Of a stretch of DNA of 37,923 nucleotides, positions 18,140 through 27,181 are shown in pieces (within the stretch, counting starts at the first letter, position 1; every line of letters begins with the position of its first letter). The position numbers and the translations under genes were made by a program. The notes under the pieces are model-generated. The model saw only the letters and a program-made list of their open reading frames with translations, was not told where the DNA came from and ran no database searches. Origin of the DNA: Deltaproteobacteria bacterium (GTDB lineage: Bacteria > Bdellovibrionota > UBA2394); NCBI GenBank assembly GCA_017302715.1, contig JAFLCD010000008.1, positions 1 to 37,923 of the forward strand, read 5' to 3'.

Positions 18140-20257
18140 TTAGGCAACTCCACGCTCTTGAATCGCTTGTCTTCGGCTCAAACGAATTCGACCTTGGCGA
18201 TCGATTTCGAGAACTTTAACAAGACATTTTTCGCCCTCTTTCAAAACGTCTTCGACTCGCTCGACTCTTCCATCTTCAAGTTCAGAGATGTGAACAAGAC
18301 CGTCCGTTCCTGGAGCAATATTGACGAATGCGCCAAACTCTACAATTTTTCGAACGACTCCGTTATAGATTCTTCCGATTTCGACTTCACCTGAAAGCGC
18401 TTCGATCATCTCGACTGCTTTTGTTGTCATTTCTGGATCGGTAGAGAAAATATTTACAACTCCGTCATCGTTGATATCGACTTTCACACCCGTCGCTTCA
18501 ATAACGCCTTTGATATTTTTTCCACCAGGTCCGATGACATCTTTGATTTTGCTTTGTCGAACAGTGAGTTTTCGAATCTTAGGAGCGTAACGTGACATTT
18601 CTTTTCGAGGAGCAGAAAGAGCTTCATTCATTTTTCCAAGAATAAAAAGACGAGCGTCTTTGGCTTGATGAAGAGCTTTCTCCATGACTTCCATGCTGAT
18701 GCCCGAAATTTTGGTATCGAGTTGAAAGCCAGTGATTCCCTTTTTGGTTCCAGTCACTTTGAAGTCCATATCTCCAAGATGATCTTCGTCCCCTAAAATA
18801 TCGGTCAAAACTTCCATTTGCTTTCCTTCGGCGATAAGTCCCATGGCAATACCTGCAACAGGTTCGCCTGTTGGAACGCCGGCATCCATCAATGCAAGTG
18901 ATCCACCACAAACAGTGGCCATCGAAGAACTCCCATTACTTTCTAAAATATCGGAGACAATGCGAACCGTGTAAGGAAACGCATTTTTATCTGGAACTTG
19001 TCGAGCCAAAGATCGCTCGGCCAAAAATCCGTGACCCACATCTCGTCGAGAAGGCCCACGCATAGGTTTGGTTTCACCAACAGAGAAAGGAGGAAAATTA
19101 TAATGAAGTAAGAAATGTTTTTCTCTCGAACCCATCAAAGCATCGATCGTTTGAGAATCATCTGCTGCACCTAAAGTACAAGTCACAAGGGCTTGAGTTT
19201 CACCTCGAGTAAAAAGAACACTTCCGTGAGCTCGCGGCAAAACCCCGACTTCAATACTGATTGGTCGAACTGTTTTCAAATCACGGCCATCGATGCGTTT
19301 TTTATTCTGAATAATCTCAGCGCGCATCACTTTGGAAGCAATTTGCTCCATTCGACCCATGACTACTTTTTTGACATCGGCTTCAGCATAATCTGAACCT
19401 TCGGTCACAAATTTTTTCACAGCCTCTTCAACGGCTTTATGTTCAACATCATGCTTTGTTGAATAACGTTTTTGCTTTTCTTGAATTTTCAAAGCAGCTG
19501 CCATGGGCTCGGTCGCCATACCATCAACGAAATTTAAAATTTCTTGTGGTGCGGTGGGAGCGGTCCACTCCATTTTTTCTTTACCGCATTTTGCGCGCAT
19601 TTCTTTTTGAAGCTTAATCGCATTTTGAATTTCTTTGTGAGCAAAGAAAATTCCTTCGAGCATCGTTTTTTCGTCTACTTGATTAGCATCCCCTTCAACC
19701 ATGATGATCGAAGATTCTGTGCCGGCGACTAAAATATCCATATCCGAGCTCTCATCTAAAACTTGTGGAGTTGGATTGATAACGAATTGTCCGTTCACTC
19801 TTCCCAAGCGAACGCCTGCTACGGGCTCTTGAAATGGGATATCTGAAATCGTTAAGGCTGCTGAAGCTCCTAAGAGGGCCAAAGTATCCGCCGAATTTTC
19901 TTTATCTGCGGAAATTACCGTCGAGATCACTTGAACTTCATTTAAAAAACCTTCGGGGAAAAGTGGACGTAAAGGTCGATCCACTAATCGAGAAGTTAAA
20001 ATTTCGTGCTCCGATAATTTTCCTTCACGTTTAAAAAATCCGCCCGGAATTTTTCCAGCGGCATAAGTTTTTTCTTGGAATTCACAAGTGAGGGGAAAAA
20101 ATCCTTGGCCAGGCTTTGGATCTTTGGCAGCACATGCTGTCGAAAGCACCATCGTGTCGCCACAGCGAACAACTACGGATCCGCCGGCTTGCTTCGCCAT
20201 ACGACCTGTTTCAAAAGTTACTTTTTTTCCACCTAATGTTGTTTCAAAAATTTGCAT
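18140..20257 (-). CDS. pnp: polyribonucleotide nucleotidyltransferase (PNPase)
   Basis: PNPase degrades RNA 3' to 5' by phosphorolysis and works in the degradosome. Two RNase PH domains are seen: residues about 5-235, and about 305-550 with MRGPSRRDVGHGFLAERS. They are followed by KH (IKDVIGPGGKNIKGV) and S1 (EIGRIYNGVVRKIVEFGAFV) domains. I chose ATG 20257 (705 residues) because AGGA is 8 bases upstream; ATG 20263 has only 2 bases of spacing, and an in-frame TTG at 20308 would run through the leader hairpin. It follows rpsO, the classic order. Confidence 0.95.
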   Translation of the reverse strand: MQIFETTLGGKKVTFETGRMAKQAGGSVVVRCGDTMVLSTACAAKDPKPGQGFFPLTCEFQEKTYAAGKIPGGFFKREGKLSEHEILTSRLVDRPLRPLFPEGFLNEVQVISTVISADKENSADTLALLGASAALTISDIPFQEPVAGVRLGRVNGQFVINPTPQVLDESSDMDILVAGTESSIIMVEGDANQVDEKTMLEGIFFAHKEIQNAIKLQKEMRAKCGKEKMEWTAPTAPQEILNFVDGMATEPMAAALKIQEKQKRYSTKHDVEHKAVEEAVKKFVTEGSDYAEADVKKVVMGRMEQIASKVMRAEIIQNKKRIDGRDLKTVRPISIEVGVLPRAHGSVLFTRGETQALVTCTLGAADDSQTIDALMGSREKHFLLHYNFPPFSVGETKPMRGPSRRDVGHGFLAERSLARQVPDKNAFPYTVRIVSDILESNGSSSMATVCGGSLALMDAGVPTGEPVAGIAMGLIAEGKQMEVLTDILGDEDHLGDMDFKVTGTKKGITGFQLDTKISGISMEVMEKALHQAKDARLFILGKMNEALSAPRKEMSRYAPKIRKLTVRQSKIKDVIGPGGKNIKGVIEATGVKVDINDDGVVNIFSTDPEMTTKAVEMIEALSGEVEIGRIYNGVVRKIVEFGAFVNIAPGTDGLVHISELEDGRVERVEDVLKEGEKCLVKVLEIDRQGRIRLSRRQAIQERGVA

Positions 20258-20304
20258 TTTCATTTTCCTTTGTTGATGTTCTTCAGAAGACGCGAGCCAA
20301 GCTT

Positions 20305-20342
20305 CCAAAAATAATTAGAAAACAAGCTTTCTAAATTTTTGG
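20305..20342 (-). promoter_or_regulatory. long hairpin between rpsO and pnp (possible RNase III site)
   Basis: Two nested stems form: CCAAAAA (20305-20311) pairs with TTTTTGG (20336-20342), and TTAGAAA (20315-20321) pairs with TTTCTAA (20328-20334), around a 6-base loop. In E. coli the pnp leader carries an RNase III hairpin used for autoregulation; this element sits in the same place. There is no terminal T-run, so it is unlikely to be a strong terminator. Confidence 0.6.
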
Positions 20343-20351
20343 AGAACCGAA

Positions 20352-20618
20352 TTATTTTCTAAGGCCTAAGCGAGTGATGACTTCCGAATAGCCCTGAAGG
20401 TTGTCATCTCGAAGATACTTTAAGAGTCGGCGACGACGTCCCACCATTTTGAGAAGTCCGCGACGGCTTGAAAAGTCTTTCTTGTTGGTCTTCAAATGTT
20501 CCGTCAGCTGCTGAATGCGAGCTGTAAGTACGGCCACTTGAACTTGTGCTGAGCCTGTGTCTGCATCATGCACTCTAAATGTTTTGATCAATTCATTCTT
20601 TTCGTCTTTTGAGATCAT
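20352..20618 (-). CDS. rpsO: 30S ribosomal protein S15
   Basis: The 88-residue product is the normal size for S15, which binds the central domain of 16S rRNA. Diagnostic segments are [39 protein letters not shown] and [11 protein letters not shown]. An AGG about 8 bases before the ATG serves as ribosome site. It lies between truB and pnp, and probably also has its own promoter overlapping the truB stop. Confidence 0.97.
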   Translation of the reverse strand: MISKDEKNELIKTFRVHDADTGSAQVQVAVLTARIQQLTEHLKTNKKDFSSRRGLLKMVGRRRRLLKYLRDDNLQGYSEVITRLGLRK

Positions 20619-20657
20619 AAATATACCTGTTTTAATTAGTCTTTTTTTTCTTTGTTA

Positions 20658-20685
20658 ATTTCAATGTAATCGCATCTTCTGTCAA
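20658..20685 (-). promoter_or_regulatory. candidate internal promoter for rpsO-pnp
   Basis: On the minus strand a perfect TTGACA (20685-20680) is followed after 16 bases by TGAAAT (-10, two mismatches). The -35 box overlaps the truB TGA stop. A start near 20651 gives a leader of about 33 bases. E. coli also has a promoter directly before rpsO. Confidence 0.45.
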
Positions 20686-21434
20686 ATAGCGTTTAATGGT
20701 TTTAAATGTGCTCGGACATCCGAAGCGAATTTTAAAGTCGAAAGCTGTACAGCTTCGTCTATATGATACCGACCAGCCTGAGTTCGGGTGAGGCTCTTCA
20801 CGACGGCTCCAATTCCCAATTTCTCGCCTAAATCGTGCACCAAAGTACGCACATAGACCCCCTTGGCCGAGCGTACATAAAATTTAAAGGTTCTCTCATC
20901 GATCTTCTCGGTTAAACGGAAACGCTCGACAAAGACTTTACGAGTTTCAACCTCAACGGTCTCTCCCGCTCGAGCATAGTCATATAAAGGACGGCCGTTT
21001 TTCTTTACCGCCGAGTACATCGGTGGACGTTGCTCGATATTTCCTTCAAATGCTTTGGCCAGCTCGTTTAGCCTTTCCATCGTCACATCCAAAGGAACCG
21101 GCTTCGGATCATAAAGAGGAGTGCCCGTCATATCTTGAGTATCGTAAGCCACACCTAAAACTAAACTACCTTCGTATTCCTTGATGCCTTCCATGACTTT
21201 CGCCGAAAGTCCGGTCGCCTTATTGATTAAAATGGGAAGTACGCCAGTCGCAAAAGGATCGAGAGTTCCACCGTGTCCGATTTTGCGAGCGTTACAAACT
21301 TTTCTTAAAACTCGAATCACATCCATCGAGGTAAGGCCCTCAGGCTTATCTACGACTAAAATTCCAGATTCATTGAGAGATTCTCGCCGTTGAAAAGATT
21401 TCGAATCTGATTCTTGAACTAGATGGGCGCTCAA
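20682..21434 (-). CDS. truB: tRNA pseudouridine(55) synthase
   Basis: TruB makes pseudouridine 55 in the T-loop of tRNAs. The core is unmistakable: SGILVVDKPEGLTSMDVIR, the catalytic block IGHGGTLDPFATGVLPI and the segment RPPMYSAVKKNGRPLYDYAR. I place the start at TTG 21434: AAGGAG lies 7 bases upstream and the TTG overlaps the rbfA TGA (TTGA), giving tight coupling and 250 residues. The first 30 residues before SGILVVDKPEG are longer than usual. There is no PUA-type extension beyond the short C-terminal domain. Confidence 0.93.
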   Translation of the reverse strand: MSAHLVQESDSKSFQRRESLNESGILVVDKPEGLTSMDVIRVLRKVCNARKIGHGGTLDPFATGVLPILINKATGLSAKVMEGIKEYEGSLVLGVAYDTQDMTGTPLYDPKPVPLDVTMERLNELAKAFEGNIEQRPPMYSAVKKNGRPLYDYARAGETVEVETRKVFVERFRLTEKIDERTFKFYVRSAKGVYVRTLVHDLGEKLGIGAVVKSLTRTQAGRYHIDEAVQLSTLKFASDVRAHLKPLNAI

Positions 21435-21835
21435 GCTGCATCTCCTTCGGTGGCCGATTTCACGACACTCCAAAGTCTTGAAGCTTCGGCCAAATGATGA
21501 TCGTATTCAAATCGAATCGAAGGAATAACTTTCATCACGAGAGCCCTTTTAAGCCGCTCATAAATAAAGTGAGAACTTGCTTGAAGCCCGTCCATCAACT
21601 CTTCTTTTTCTTCGGTCGTAGGCTCTTCCAAAACTCCCTTGTCGCCCATGAATTTGCAGACGCGAACAATCGCCGACTTCAAATCGGGCTTGAGCAAAAC
21701 TTCTGTGATTGTAAGACCTCGAACACGTGGATCTTTTACTTCACGTGTTAAAATCGCCGATAATTCTTGTCGCACCAGCTCTTGAACTCGGTGATGGCGT
21801 CGAACTTTTCCGTCGTCAGAATATTTTCTCATCAT
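21431..21835 (-). CDS. rbfA: 30S ribosome-binding factor A
   Basis: RbfA is a KH-fold factor for late 30S maturation. Recognisable segments are RRHHRVQELVRQELSAIL, EVKDPRVRGLTITEVLLKPD and RLKRALVMKVIPSIRFEYD. At 134 residues it has normal length. Its start overlaps the infB stop by 4 bases (ATGA) and its stop overlaps truB. Confidence 0.95.
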   Translation of the reverse strand: MMRKYSDDGKVRRHHRVQELVRQELSAILTREVKDPRVRGLTITEVLLKPDLKSAIVRVCKFMGDKGVLEEPTTEEKEELMDGLQASSHFIYERLKRALVMKVIPSIRFEYDHHLAEASRLWSVVKSATEGDAA

Positions 21836-24666
21836 ACAGCTTGCTTCATTTCTGTTGTTTCAAAACATTCGATAATATCGCCTGGCTTCAAATCGGAATA
21901 ATTTTCAAGTCGAATACCGCACTCGAAATTTTCTAAAACTTCTTTTGCGTCATCTTTGAATCGTCGAAGCGATGAAACCTTCGCCGTATATATCACAACA
22001 GAATCTCTGATGAGACGAGCTTGAGCATTTCGAATGATTTTTCCGGATTTCACAAAACAACCGGCGATCGGACCGACTTTAGAAACCGTAAAGACTTCTC
22101 GAACTTCAGCCTGACCAACCACATGCTCTTTGATGATCGGAGCCAAAAGACCTTGCATGGCGAGTTTCACTTCATCGAGAAGTTCGTAAATAATTTCGTA
22201 AGTTTTAATCTGAACATTTTCGCGAGCAGCTAAGGCTTTTGCCTGAGCGGTCGGACGCACATTGAATCCAAAAATCAGCGCACCACTCGCTGCTGCAAGG
22301 TCGACATCGCTTTCAGAAATTCCACCGACTGCTTTAAATAAAACCTGAACACGAACCTTATCGTGTTTGATTTTTTCTAAGGAATCCGCAATGGCCTCTA
22401 GTGAGCCTTGAACATCGCCTTTTAAAATAACGCGAAGTTCAGAAACATCTCCGGCTTGCATTTTTTTATACATATCCTCGAGTGACATTCGAGAATTTTT
22501 CATCGAATCCATTTTTTTCTTCGCAAGAACAGAAAGTTCCGAGGCTCTTCGAGCAACAGCATCATCGCTTACCGCACTGACATTATCCCCTGCGGAAGGA
22601 ACGCTTTCAAAACCTAAAATTTCTACAGGGGTCGATGGACCCGCTTCGGTAATAGATTTTCCGAGGGCATCAAACATCGCACGAACTTTTCCAAACGAAG
22701 TTCCGCTCACGATTGAATTTCCGACTTTCAAAGTTCCGTTTTGAACGATGACGGTGGCGACAGGACCTTTTCCTTTATCCAAACGGCTCTCGATTACAAT
22801 CCCTTTAGCAGAACTTTCGGGATTCGCTTTTAGATCTAAAACTTCTGACTGAAGCAGAATCATTTCTAAAAGTTCGGTAATACCCTCACCGGTATGTGCT
22901 GAAACTTTCGAATAAATAGTGTCTCCACCCCATGATTCAGGAACCAATCCGTGGCCTGATAATTCTTGAAGAGGAACATCGGGTTTTGCTTCAGGTTTAT
23001 CAATTTTATTGATCGCAACAATCACTGGAACTTCAGCCGCTTTCGCGTGAGCTAAAGCTTCTAAAGTCTGCGGCTTTACACCTTCGTCGGCGGCAACCAC
23101 CAAAATAACGATATCCGTCAGCGAAGCTCCGCGAGCACGCATGGCCGTAAACGCAGCGTGACCGGGTGTATCGATAAACGTAATTTTTTTATTATTGTGA
23201 GTAACTTGATAAGCACCGATGTGCTGAGTAATTCCACCGGCCTCTCCTGCGACCACTCGAGACTTTCGAATATGATCGAGCAAAGAAGTTTTTCCGTGGT
23301 CAACATGCCCCATGACCGTGACGATGGCTGGACGATGCTCTTGAGGGCCTTCATCTTCTTTTGCATCAGATTGCAAAACCGTCTCTGCGGATTCCGCTAC
23401 GTTTTGAACTTCGTAATTATACTCGGATGCAATCAAAATAGCTGTATCGTGATCTAATTTTTGTTGGATCGTCGCCATCTGACCCATCGTCAAAAGTTTT
23501 CGGATAATATCCGAAGCTTTGATCGCCATTCGGTCAGCTAAATCAGCAACCGTAATTTCATCTTCAATTCGAATAACTCTTTTTGTTGCACCGGGAGTCG
23601 TGATTTGAGTTTGACGACGCTCCATGCGCTGAGTGGCTTTTTTAGGACGACGTCCAAGAGGTCGAGTGATCTCAACTTCTTCCATCATTCCCAATAAATC
23701 TTTTTTGGTAACTCGAGAGGGCTCGCCTAATTTAGAAGCCGTTGCTGCTTTTTTCTTAGCCGCTTCGTGTTTCTTCAAACGATCTTCTGCTGATCCTTCT
23801 TCCGTAGGAGCTGTTCCAATTGCAGGCTTCGCTGCTCCAGCTACCGCCGGCGTACCGGGACGACGTAGAGGCGCGGGAGGTCTGGGTGGAATGGCAGGAG
23901 TATCTACAATTTTTAACCGAGAAGGAGCTGATAAATTTCTTCCCGTCGAAGGAACTGAAAATGTCGATCGAGACGGACTCGCTGGAACGGCTTCAACTAC
24001 AGCTGCTGGAGTGGCAGTCGATGGAGCCGTAGGCGCTTTTGGCTTTTCTACAGGAGGTCGAGGCGCAACAGGAGCAGATGGCGGAGGAAGAGGAGCTCTT
24101 CTTAATATAGGTTGAGTATCCGATAAATTTCTTGGACTTGCAGGTGCCGCTGCAATTTTTGAACTCACCTCAACGGGCGCTGCGGTTTCTTCAGAAGAAA
24201 AATTTTCTTCAGCAGGAACCGATGCTTCGATTGCGGGAGCGGCTGGAGTGGCTGAGGGCTCCACACGTCTACGTCTCAGCACACCTTCTTTAACAACTCT
24301 TTGTTCAAGAGTGACTGTTCCCTGAACGCCCTCTTCGCGCTGAACAATAGAAACTTCGTCGGGCTCAACAACTGAATCTTTTTTTAAACTCGCAGATTTT
24401 TTAGAGGAAGTTGTTCGTTTGGTTACGACTCTTGAAGCCTTAGCAACTTTTGGCTTTTTTGGTTTAGTTTCAACGGGTGCACTAGCTAAAGCCGCCATTT
24501 TTTCATCCACTTGAGGATATTTTTTCTGAATAACCTTCATCGCCTTCTCGTCGACTAACGCCATATGCGTTTTGTAGGTGAAACCTTCTTTGGCCAAATC
24601 GACCATCAAAATTTTTGCGGAGACACCCAGTGCCTTGGCAATTTCATGAAGTCTTCCGCTACTCAT
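21832..24666 (-). CDS. infB: translation initiation factor IF-2
   Basis: IF-2 is the GTPase that brings fMet-tRNA to the ribosome. The G domain starts at about 445, with G1 GHVDHGKT (453-460), the DTPGH switch and NKID. It is followed by the IF-2 C-terminal domains. An IF2_N module lies at 1-50 ([19 protein letters not shown]) and a second at about 366-415. Between them is a long Ala/Pro/Val-rich linker (about 135-290), expected to be disordered and the main reason for the 944-residue length. ATG 24666 follows nusA by 36 bases. Confidence 0.97.
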   Translation of the reverse strand: MSSGRLHEIAKALGVSAKILMVDLAKEGFTYKTHMALVDEKAMKVIQKKYPQVDEKMAALASAPVETKPKKPKVAKASRVVTKRTTSSKKSASLKKDSVVEPDEVSIVQREEGVQGTVTLEQRVVKEGVLRRRRVEPSATPAAPAIEASVPAEENFSSEETAAPVEVSSKIAAAPASPRNLSDTQPILRRAPLPPPSAPVAPRPPVEKPKAPTAPSTATPAAVVEAVPASPSRSTFSVPSTGRNLSAPSRLKIVDTPAIPPRPPAPLRRPGTPAVAGAAKPAIGTAPTEEGSAEDRLKKHEAAKKKAATASKLGEPSRVTKKDLLGMMEEVEITRPLGRRPKKATQRMERRQTQITTPGATKRVIRIEDEITVADLADRMAIKASDIIRKLLTMGQMATIQQKLDHDTAILIASEYNYEVQNVAESAETVLQSDAKEDEGPQEHRPAIVTVMGHVDHGKTSLLDHIRKSRVVAGEAGGITQHIGAYQVTHNNKKITFIDTPGHAAFTAMRARGASLTDIVILVVAADEGVKPQTLEALAHAKAAEVPVIVAINKIDKPEAKPDVPLQELSGHGLVPESWGGDTIYSKVSAHTGEGITELLEMILLQSEVLDLKANPESSAKGIVIESRLDKGKGPVATVIVQNGTLKVGNSIVSGTSFGKVRAMFDALGKSITEAGPSTPVEILGFESVPSAGDNVSAVSDDAVARRASELSVLAKKKMDSMKNSRMSLEDMYKKMQAGDVSELRVILKGDVQGSLEAIADSLEKIKHDKVRVQVLFKAVGGISESDVDLAAASGALIFGFNVRPTAQAKALAARENVQIKTYEIIYELLDEVKLAMQGLLAPIIKEHVVGQAEVREVFTVSKVGPIAGCFVKSGKIIRNAQARLIRDSVVIYTAKVSSLRRFKDDAKEVLENFECGIRLENYSDLKPGDIIECFETTEMKQAV

Positions 24667-24702
24667 TGAATCGTTCCTCTTTCTTTCGTTTCTTCAAAAA
24701 TC

Positions 24703-26319
24703 TTAACGACTTTCCGCTACGGGTTCTTGCTCAGGTTGTTCATCGAGAGACATATCGAGAATTCCCTGCTCCAAAGCTTTCAAGTTTTTCAACTTCTCAT
24801 CGATGCTCATTCGAGCTCGTTTTTCGACAAAAGATTTTGCCGTATTTAAAATCAAACTGGCTTCGTCCTCGGTGAGCGCTAACTTCGTCGCCAAATCATC
24901 TATTGAGGATTTCAGAAGTTCATCCAAAGTTTCAATGCCCGAAAGTTTGAGATGTCGAAGAAGTTTGAGGCCAATTCCAGGAATCTTGACGATCTCTAAA
25001 TGCTTATCATCCAAAGAGTCGATAAATTCCATACTGTCGACTTCATGCCTGAAAAAGTTTTTAAGGGTGGATAAAGTTTTTGCGCGCTCTTCGGTATACA
25101 AAAGAACAGTGTCCTTGATTTCGTGGATTTGATCCGTTGAAAATCCCGGCAAACTCGAAAGTTTTTCTTCGTCCGCATCTAAAAGCTGTTGAGCCGTTTC
25201 AAAGCCAAGACCTTTGAGAACTTCCGCATTGGCATCTCCAATTCCAGGAATATGTCGAAGAGGAATTTGTCCACCTTCAGCCCGACGCAAAATTTCGTTT
25301 TCAGAAATAATATCGAGCTTCCATCCTGTAAGCCTCGCGGCCAAACGCACGTTTTGACCTTTTTTGCCGATCGCTAAAGAAAGTTGATCGTCTTGAACAA
25401 TAAGTTCCATTTGTTTAACCGCTTCGTTCATACGAATACGGCTGACTTCGGCGGGAGCGATCGCGTTACAGACAAACTGAATCGGATCTTCTTCAAAAGG
25501 AACGATATCAATTTTTTCGCCGCGTAAATTACTGACGACAGATTGAACGCGGCTGCCCTTCATACCTACGCAAGCGCCGACTGGATCTACATCCGAATCT
25601 TTTGAAGAAACAGCAATCTTAGCTCGGATACCGGGCTCACGAGAAGCTGCCTTAATAGTGACGATGCCTTCGTAAATTTCTGGAACTTCCATTTTAAAAA
25701 GTTGAATCAAATAGTTTTCATCCGCTCGTGAGATGACAACTTGAGGGCCTCTGGCAATATCGTGAACTTCGGTAATAACACCTTGAATTCGATCTCCAGG
25801 TTTATAAATTTCATTTGGAATTTGCTCTCGACGAGGAACAATCGCTTCGGTTCTTCCGAGATCCACGATGATATCTCCACGCTCGACCTTACGAACAATG
25901 CCGGTGACGACCTCATTTTTGCGATTGATATATTCTTTAAAGACAATGTCTTTCTTCGCTTCGCGTACTTTTTGAATGATCACTTGTTTTGCAGCTTGAG
26001 CAGCAATGCGACCTAGACTTCCAGTTTCCATTTTGAAGCCCATGGAGTCGCCTTCTTGAGCTTCGGGATCTAATTTACGAGCTTCTTCGAGAGAAATTTC
26101 AATTTCATCATCAAAAACATCTCCAATTACCGTCTTAAATTCATGAAGTTCAATCGCGCCGGTTTTTTCGTTAAATTTTGCCTCAATATCACGGGCAAAA
26201 CCGTAGTGTTTGCGAGCTACAGTCAGCATGGCATCTTCTAAAGCTTCGATGAGGATTTTTTTATCAATCCCTTCGTCCTTACCGACTTGTTCAATGACGT
26301 TTCTTAAGTTTTCAAACAT
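24703..26319 (-). CDS. nusA: transcription termination/antitermination factor NusA
   Basis: NusA binds RNA polymerase and nascent RNA. It has the N-terminal domain (1-125), S1 (VTGIVRKVERGDIIVDLG), two KH domains (PVGACVGMKGSRVQSV; LAIGKKGQNVRLAARLTGW) and two C-terminal acidic helix-hairpin-helix repeats (HIPGIGDANAEVLKGLG; KIPGIGLKLLRHLKLSG). These repeats are found in proteobacterial NusA. I chose ATG 26319 (538 residues), which has GGAG 6 bases upstream; TTG 26340 is in frame but has no site. The usual upstream partner rimP is absent here. Its leader contains a candidate attenuator. Confidence 0.96.
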   Translation of the reverse strand: MFENLRNVIEQVGKDEGIDKKILIEALEDAMLTVARKHYGFARDIEAKFNEKTGAIELHEFKTVIGDVFDDEIEISLEEARKLDPEAQEGDSMGFKMETGSLGRIAAQAAKQVIIQKVREAKKDIVFKEYINRKNEVVTGIVRKVERGDIIVDLGRTEAIVPRREQIPNEIYKPGDRIQGVITEVHDIARGPQVVISRADENYLIQLFKMEVPEIYEGIVTIKAASREPGIRAKIAVSSKDSDVDPVGACVGMKGSRVQSVVSNLRGEKIDIVPFEEDPIQFVCNAIAPAEVSRIRMNEAVKQMELIVQDDQLSLAIGKKGQNVRLAARLTGWKLDIISENEILRRAEGGQIPLRHIPGIGDANAEVLKGLGFETAQQLLDADEEKLSSLPGFSTDQIHEIKDTVLLYTEERAKTLSTLKNFFRHEVDSMEFIDSLDDKHLEIVKIPGIGLKLLRHLKLSGIETLDELLKSSIDDLATKLALTEDEASLILNTAKSFVEKRARMSIDEKLKNLKALEQGILDMSLDEQPEQEPVAESR

Positions 26320-26369
26320 ATTTTTCTCCAGTTTTTGCAATCTACAACGGGCTAGATCGCCTCAAACAA

Positions 26370-26393
26370 AAATGGGCCCTTAAGGACCCATTT
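26370..26393 (-). terminator. intrinsic terminator-like hairpin in the nusA leader
   Basis: On the minus strand a 10-bp stem with one G-U pair (AAATGGGTCC / GGGCCCATTT, loop TTAA) is followed by TTGTTTG. It lies about 50 bases before the nusA start. The upstream element AATGGCCCTT (26451-26442) can pair with the 3' arm plus loop through 10 bp with one bulged C, so an antiterminated form is possible. I infer attenuation of the nusA operon; it could instead end a small RNA. Confidence 0.5.
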
Positions 26394-26476
26394 GCTAAAA
26401 ATTCGAGCAAACTAGGCCGATTCTTATCTCAAATTCTGGTGAAGGGCCATTAAAAACTATGGATATCACTTCGTAT

Positions 26477-26504
26477 TTGACGCATTGCGTAATCCTGCTA
26501 AAAG
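26477..26504 (+). promoter_or_regulatory. candidate sigma-70-type promoter for exported-protein gene
   Basis: TTGACG (-35, one mismatch), a 16-base gap and TAAAAG (-10, two mismatches) predict a start near 26511. The -35 lies in an imperfect palindrome (TTGACGCATTGCGTAA, 26477-26492) that could be an operator. A hairpin (CGAGTG / CACTCG, 26513-26530) would form at the very 5' end of the transcript. Confidence 0.3.
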
Positions 26505-26583
26505 GCTTCCTGCGAGTGGTTTTTCACTCGTTTAACAATGTTCTCCACAATTCGCGCTTCAGGCGCTCAGAAGGGACCTCGAA

Positions 26584-27078
26584 ATGAAAAAAATCGTTCT
26601 TAGTTTAATTCTAATCTCCTCGATTAGCTTAAGCAGCTTTACGTTTGCAGCTGATCCACAGCCTACAAATCCTCCAACTCCTACTGTTCCTGCAAATCCC
26701 AATGGACCAGGAAACACACATGTTGATCCAGGCGAAAGAACTTCGACCTCTTGTACTTGGGTAGAAGTAGCGACCAGCGTTTGGAGTTGGTTCTGCTGGA
26801 CTCGAACCATTAAGAAAATCATCGTCGATGAACCAGAGCCAGAACAAGTTGAGCAAAATCCTATTGGCAGCCTTTACTGCCCAGACGTCAAAGTCGGCGC
26901 AACGACGCTTTCTAATGTAAGAGTGAATTTAATTTCAGAAGGTGGAACTGTTAAAGTCACTGAAGCGACTTTTATTTTGCCAGCGAATAAGCCATTTTCA
27001 GCCACCGTTAATAACTGGCTCAATACTCGACTCAATGCTTATGGAAACGCTTGTTACAATGAGTATATGGGCCAATAA
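26584..27078 (+). CDS. small exported protein, Pro-rich linker and Trp/Cys patch
   Basis: A 164-residue protein with a signal peptide ending TFAA at about 23, then a Pro/Asn/Thr-rich stretch (25-50). Next comes an odd patch, CTWVEVATSVWSWFCW (57-72), with four tryptophans and two cysteines. An acidic linker (DEPEPEQVEQ) leads to a C-terminal strand-rich domain with Cys99 and Cys157. Four cysteines suggest two disulfides after export. I recognise no family. AAGGGA is about 9 bases before the ATG. A strong terminator follows, so it is a single-gene transcript. Confidence 0.65.
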   Translation: MKKIVLSLILISSISLSSFTFAADPQPTNPPTPTVPANPNGPGNTHVDPGERTSTSCTWVEVATSVWSWFCWTRTIKKIIVDEPEPEQVEQNPIGSLYCPDVKVGATTLSNVRVNLISEGGTVKVTEATFILPANKPFSATVNNWLNTRLNAYGNACYNEYMGQ

Positions 27079-27114
27079 GTCCGGTACTTGTTTTTTTAAA
27101 AAAATAGGTTAGAT

Positions 27115-27148
27115 AAAGCCCTCGCCTTAACAGCGAGGGCTTTTTTTT
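27115..27148 (+). terminator. strong rho-independent terminator
   Basis: A perfect 8-bp stem, GCCCTCGC (27118-27125) with GCGAGGGC (27133-27140), a 7-base loop and a run of eight Ts. Three flanking A-T pairs extend the stem. It ends transcription of the exported-protein gene at 26584 and isolates the gene at 27182. Confidence 0.92.
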
Positions 27149-27181
27149 GCTACGCGCGGAAAGACTAAACAAGGTGGATTT

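Noticed and set aside
23633-24115. 160-codon plus-strand open frame opposite infB
   Set aside because: It mirrors the Ala/Pro linker of IF-2; its Gly/Ala-rich sequence is a by-product of that composition.
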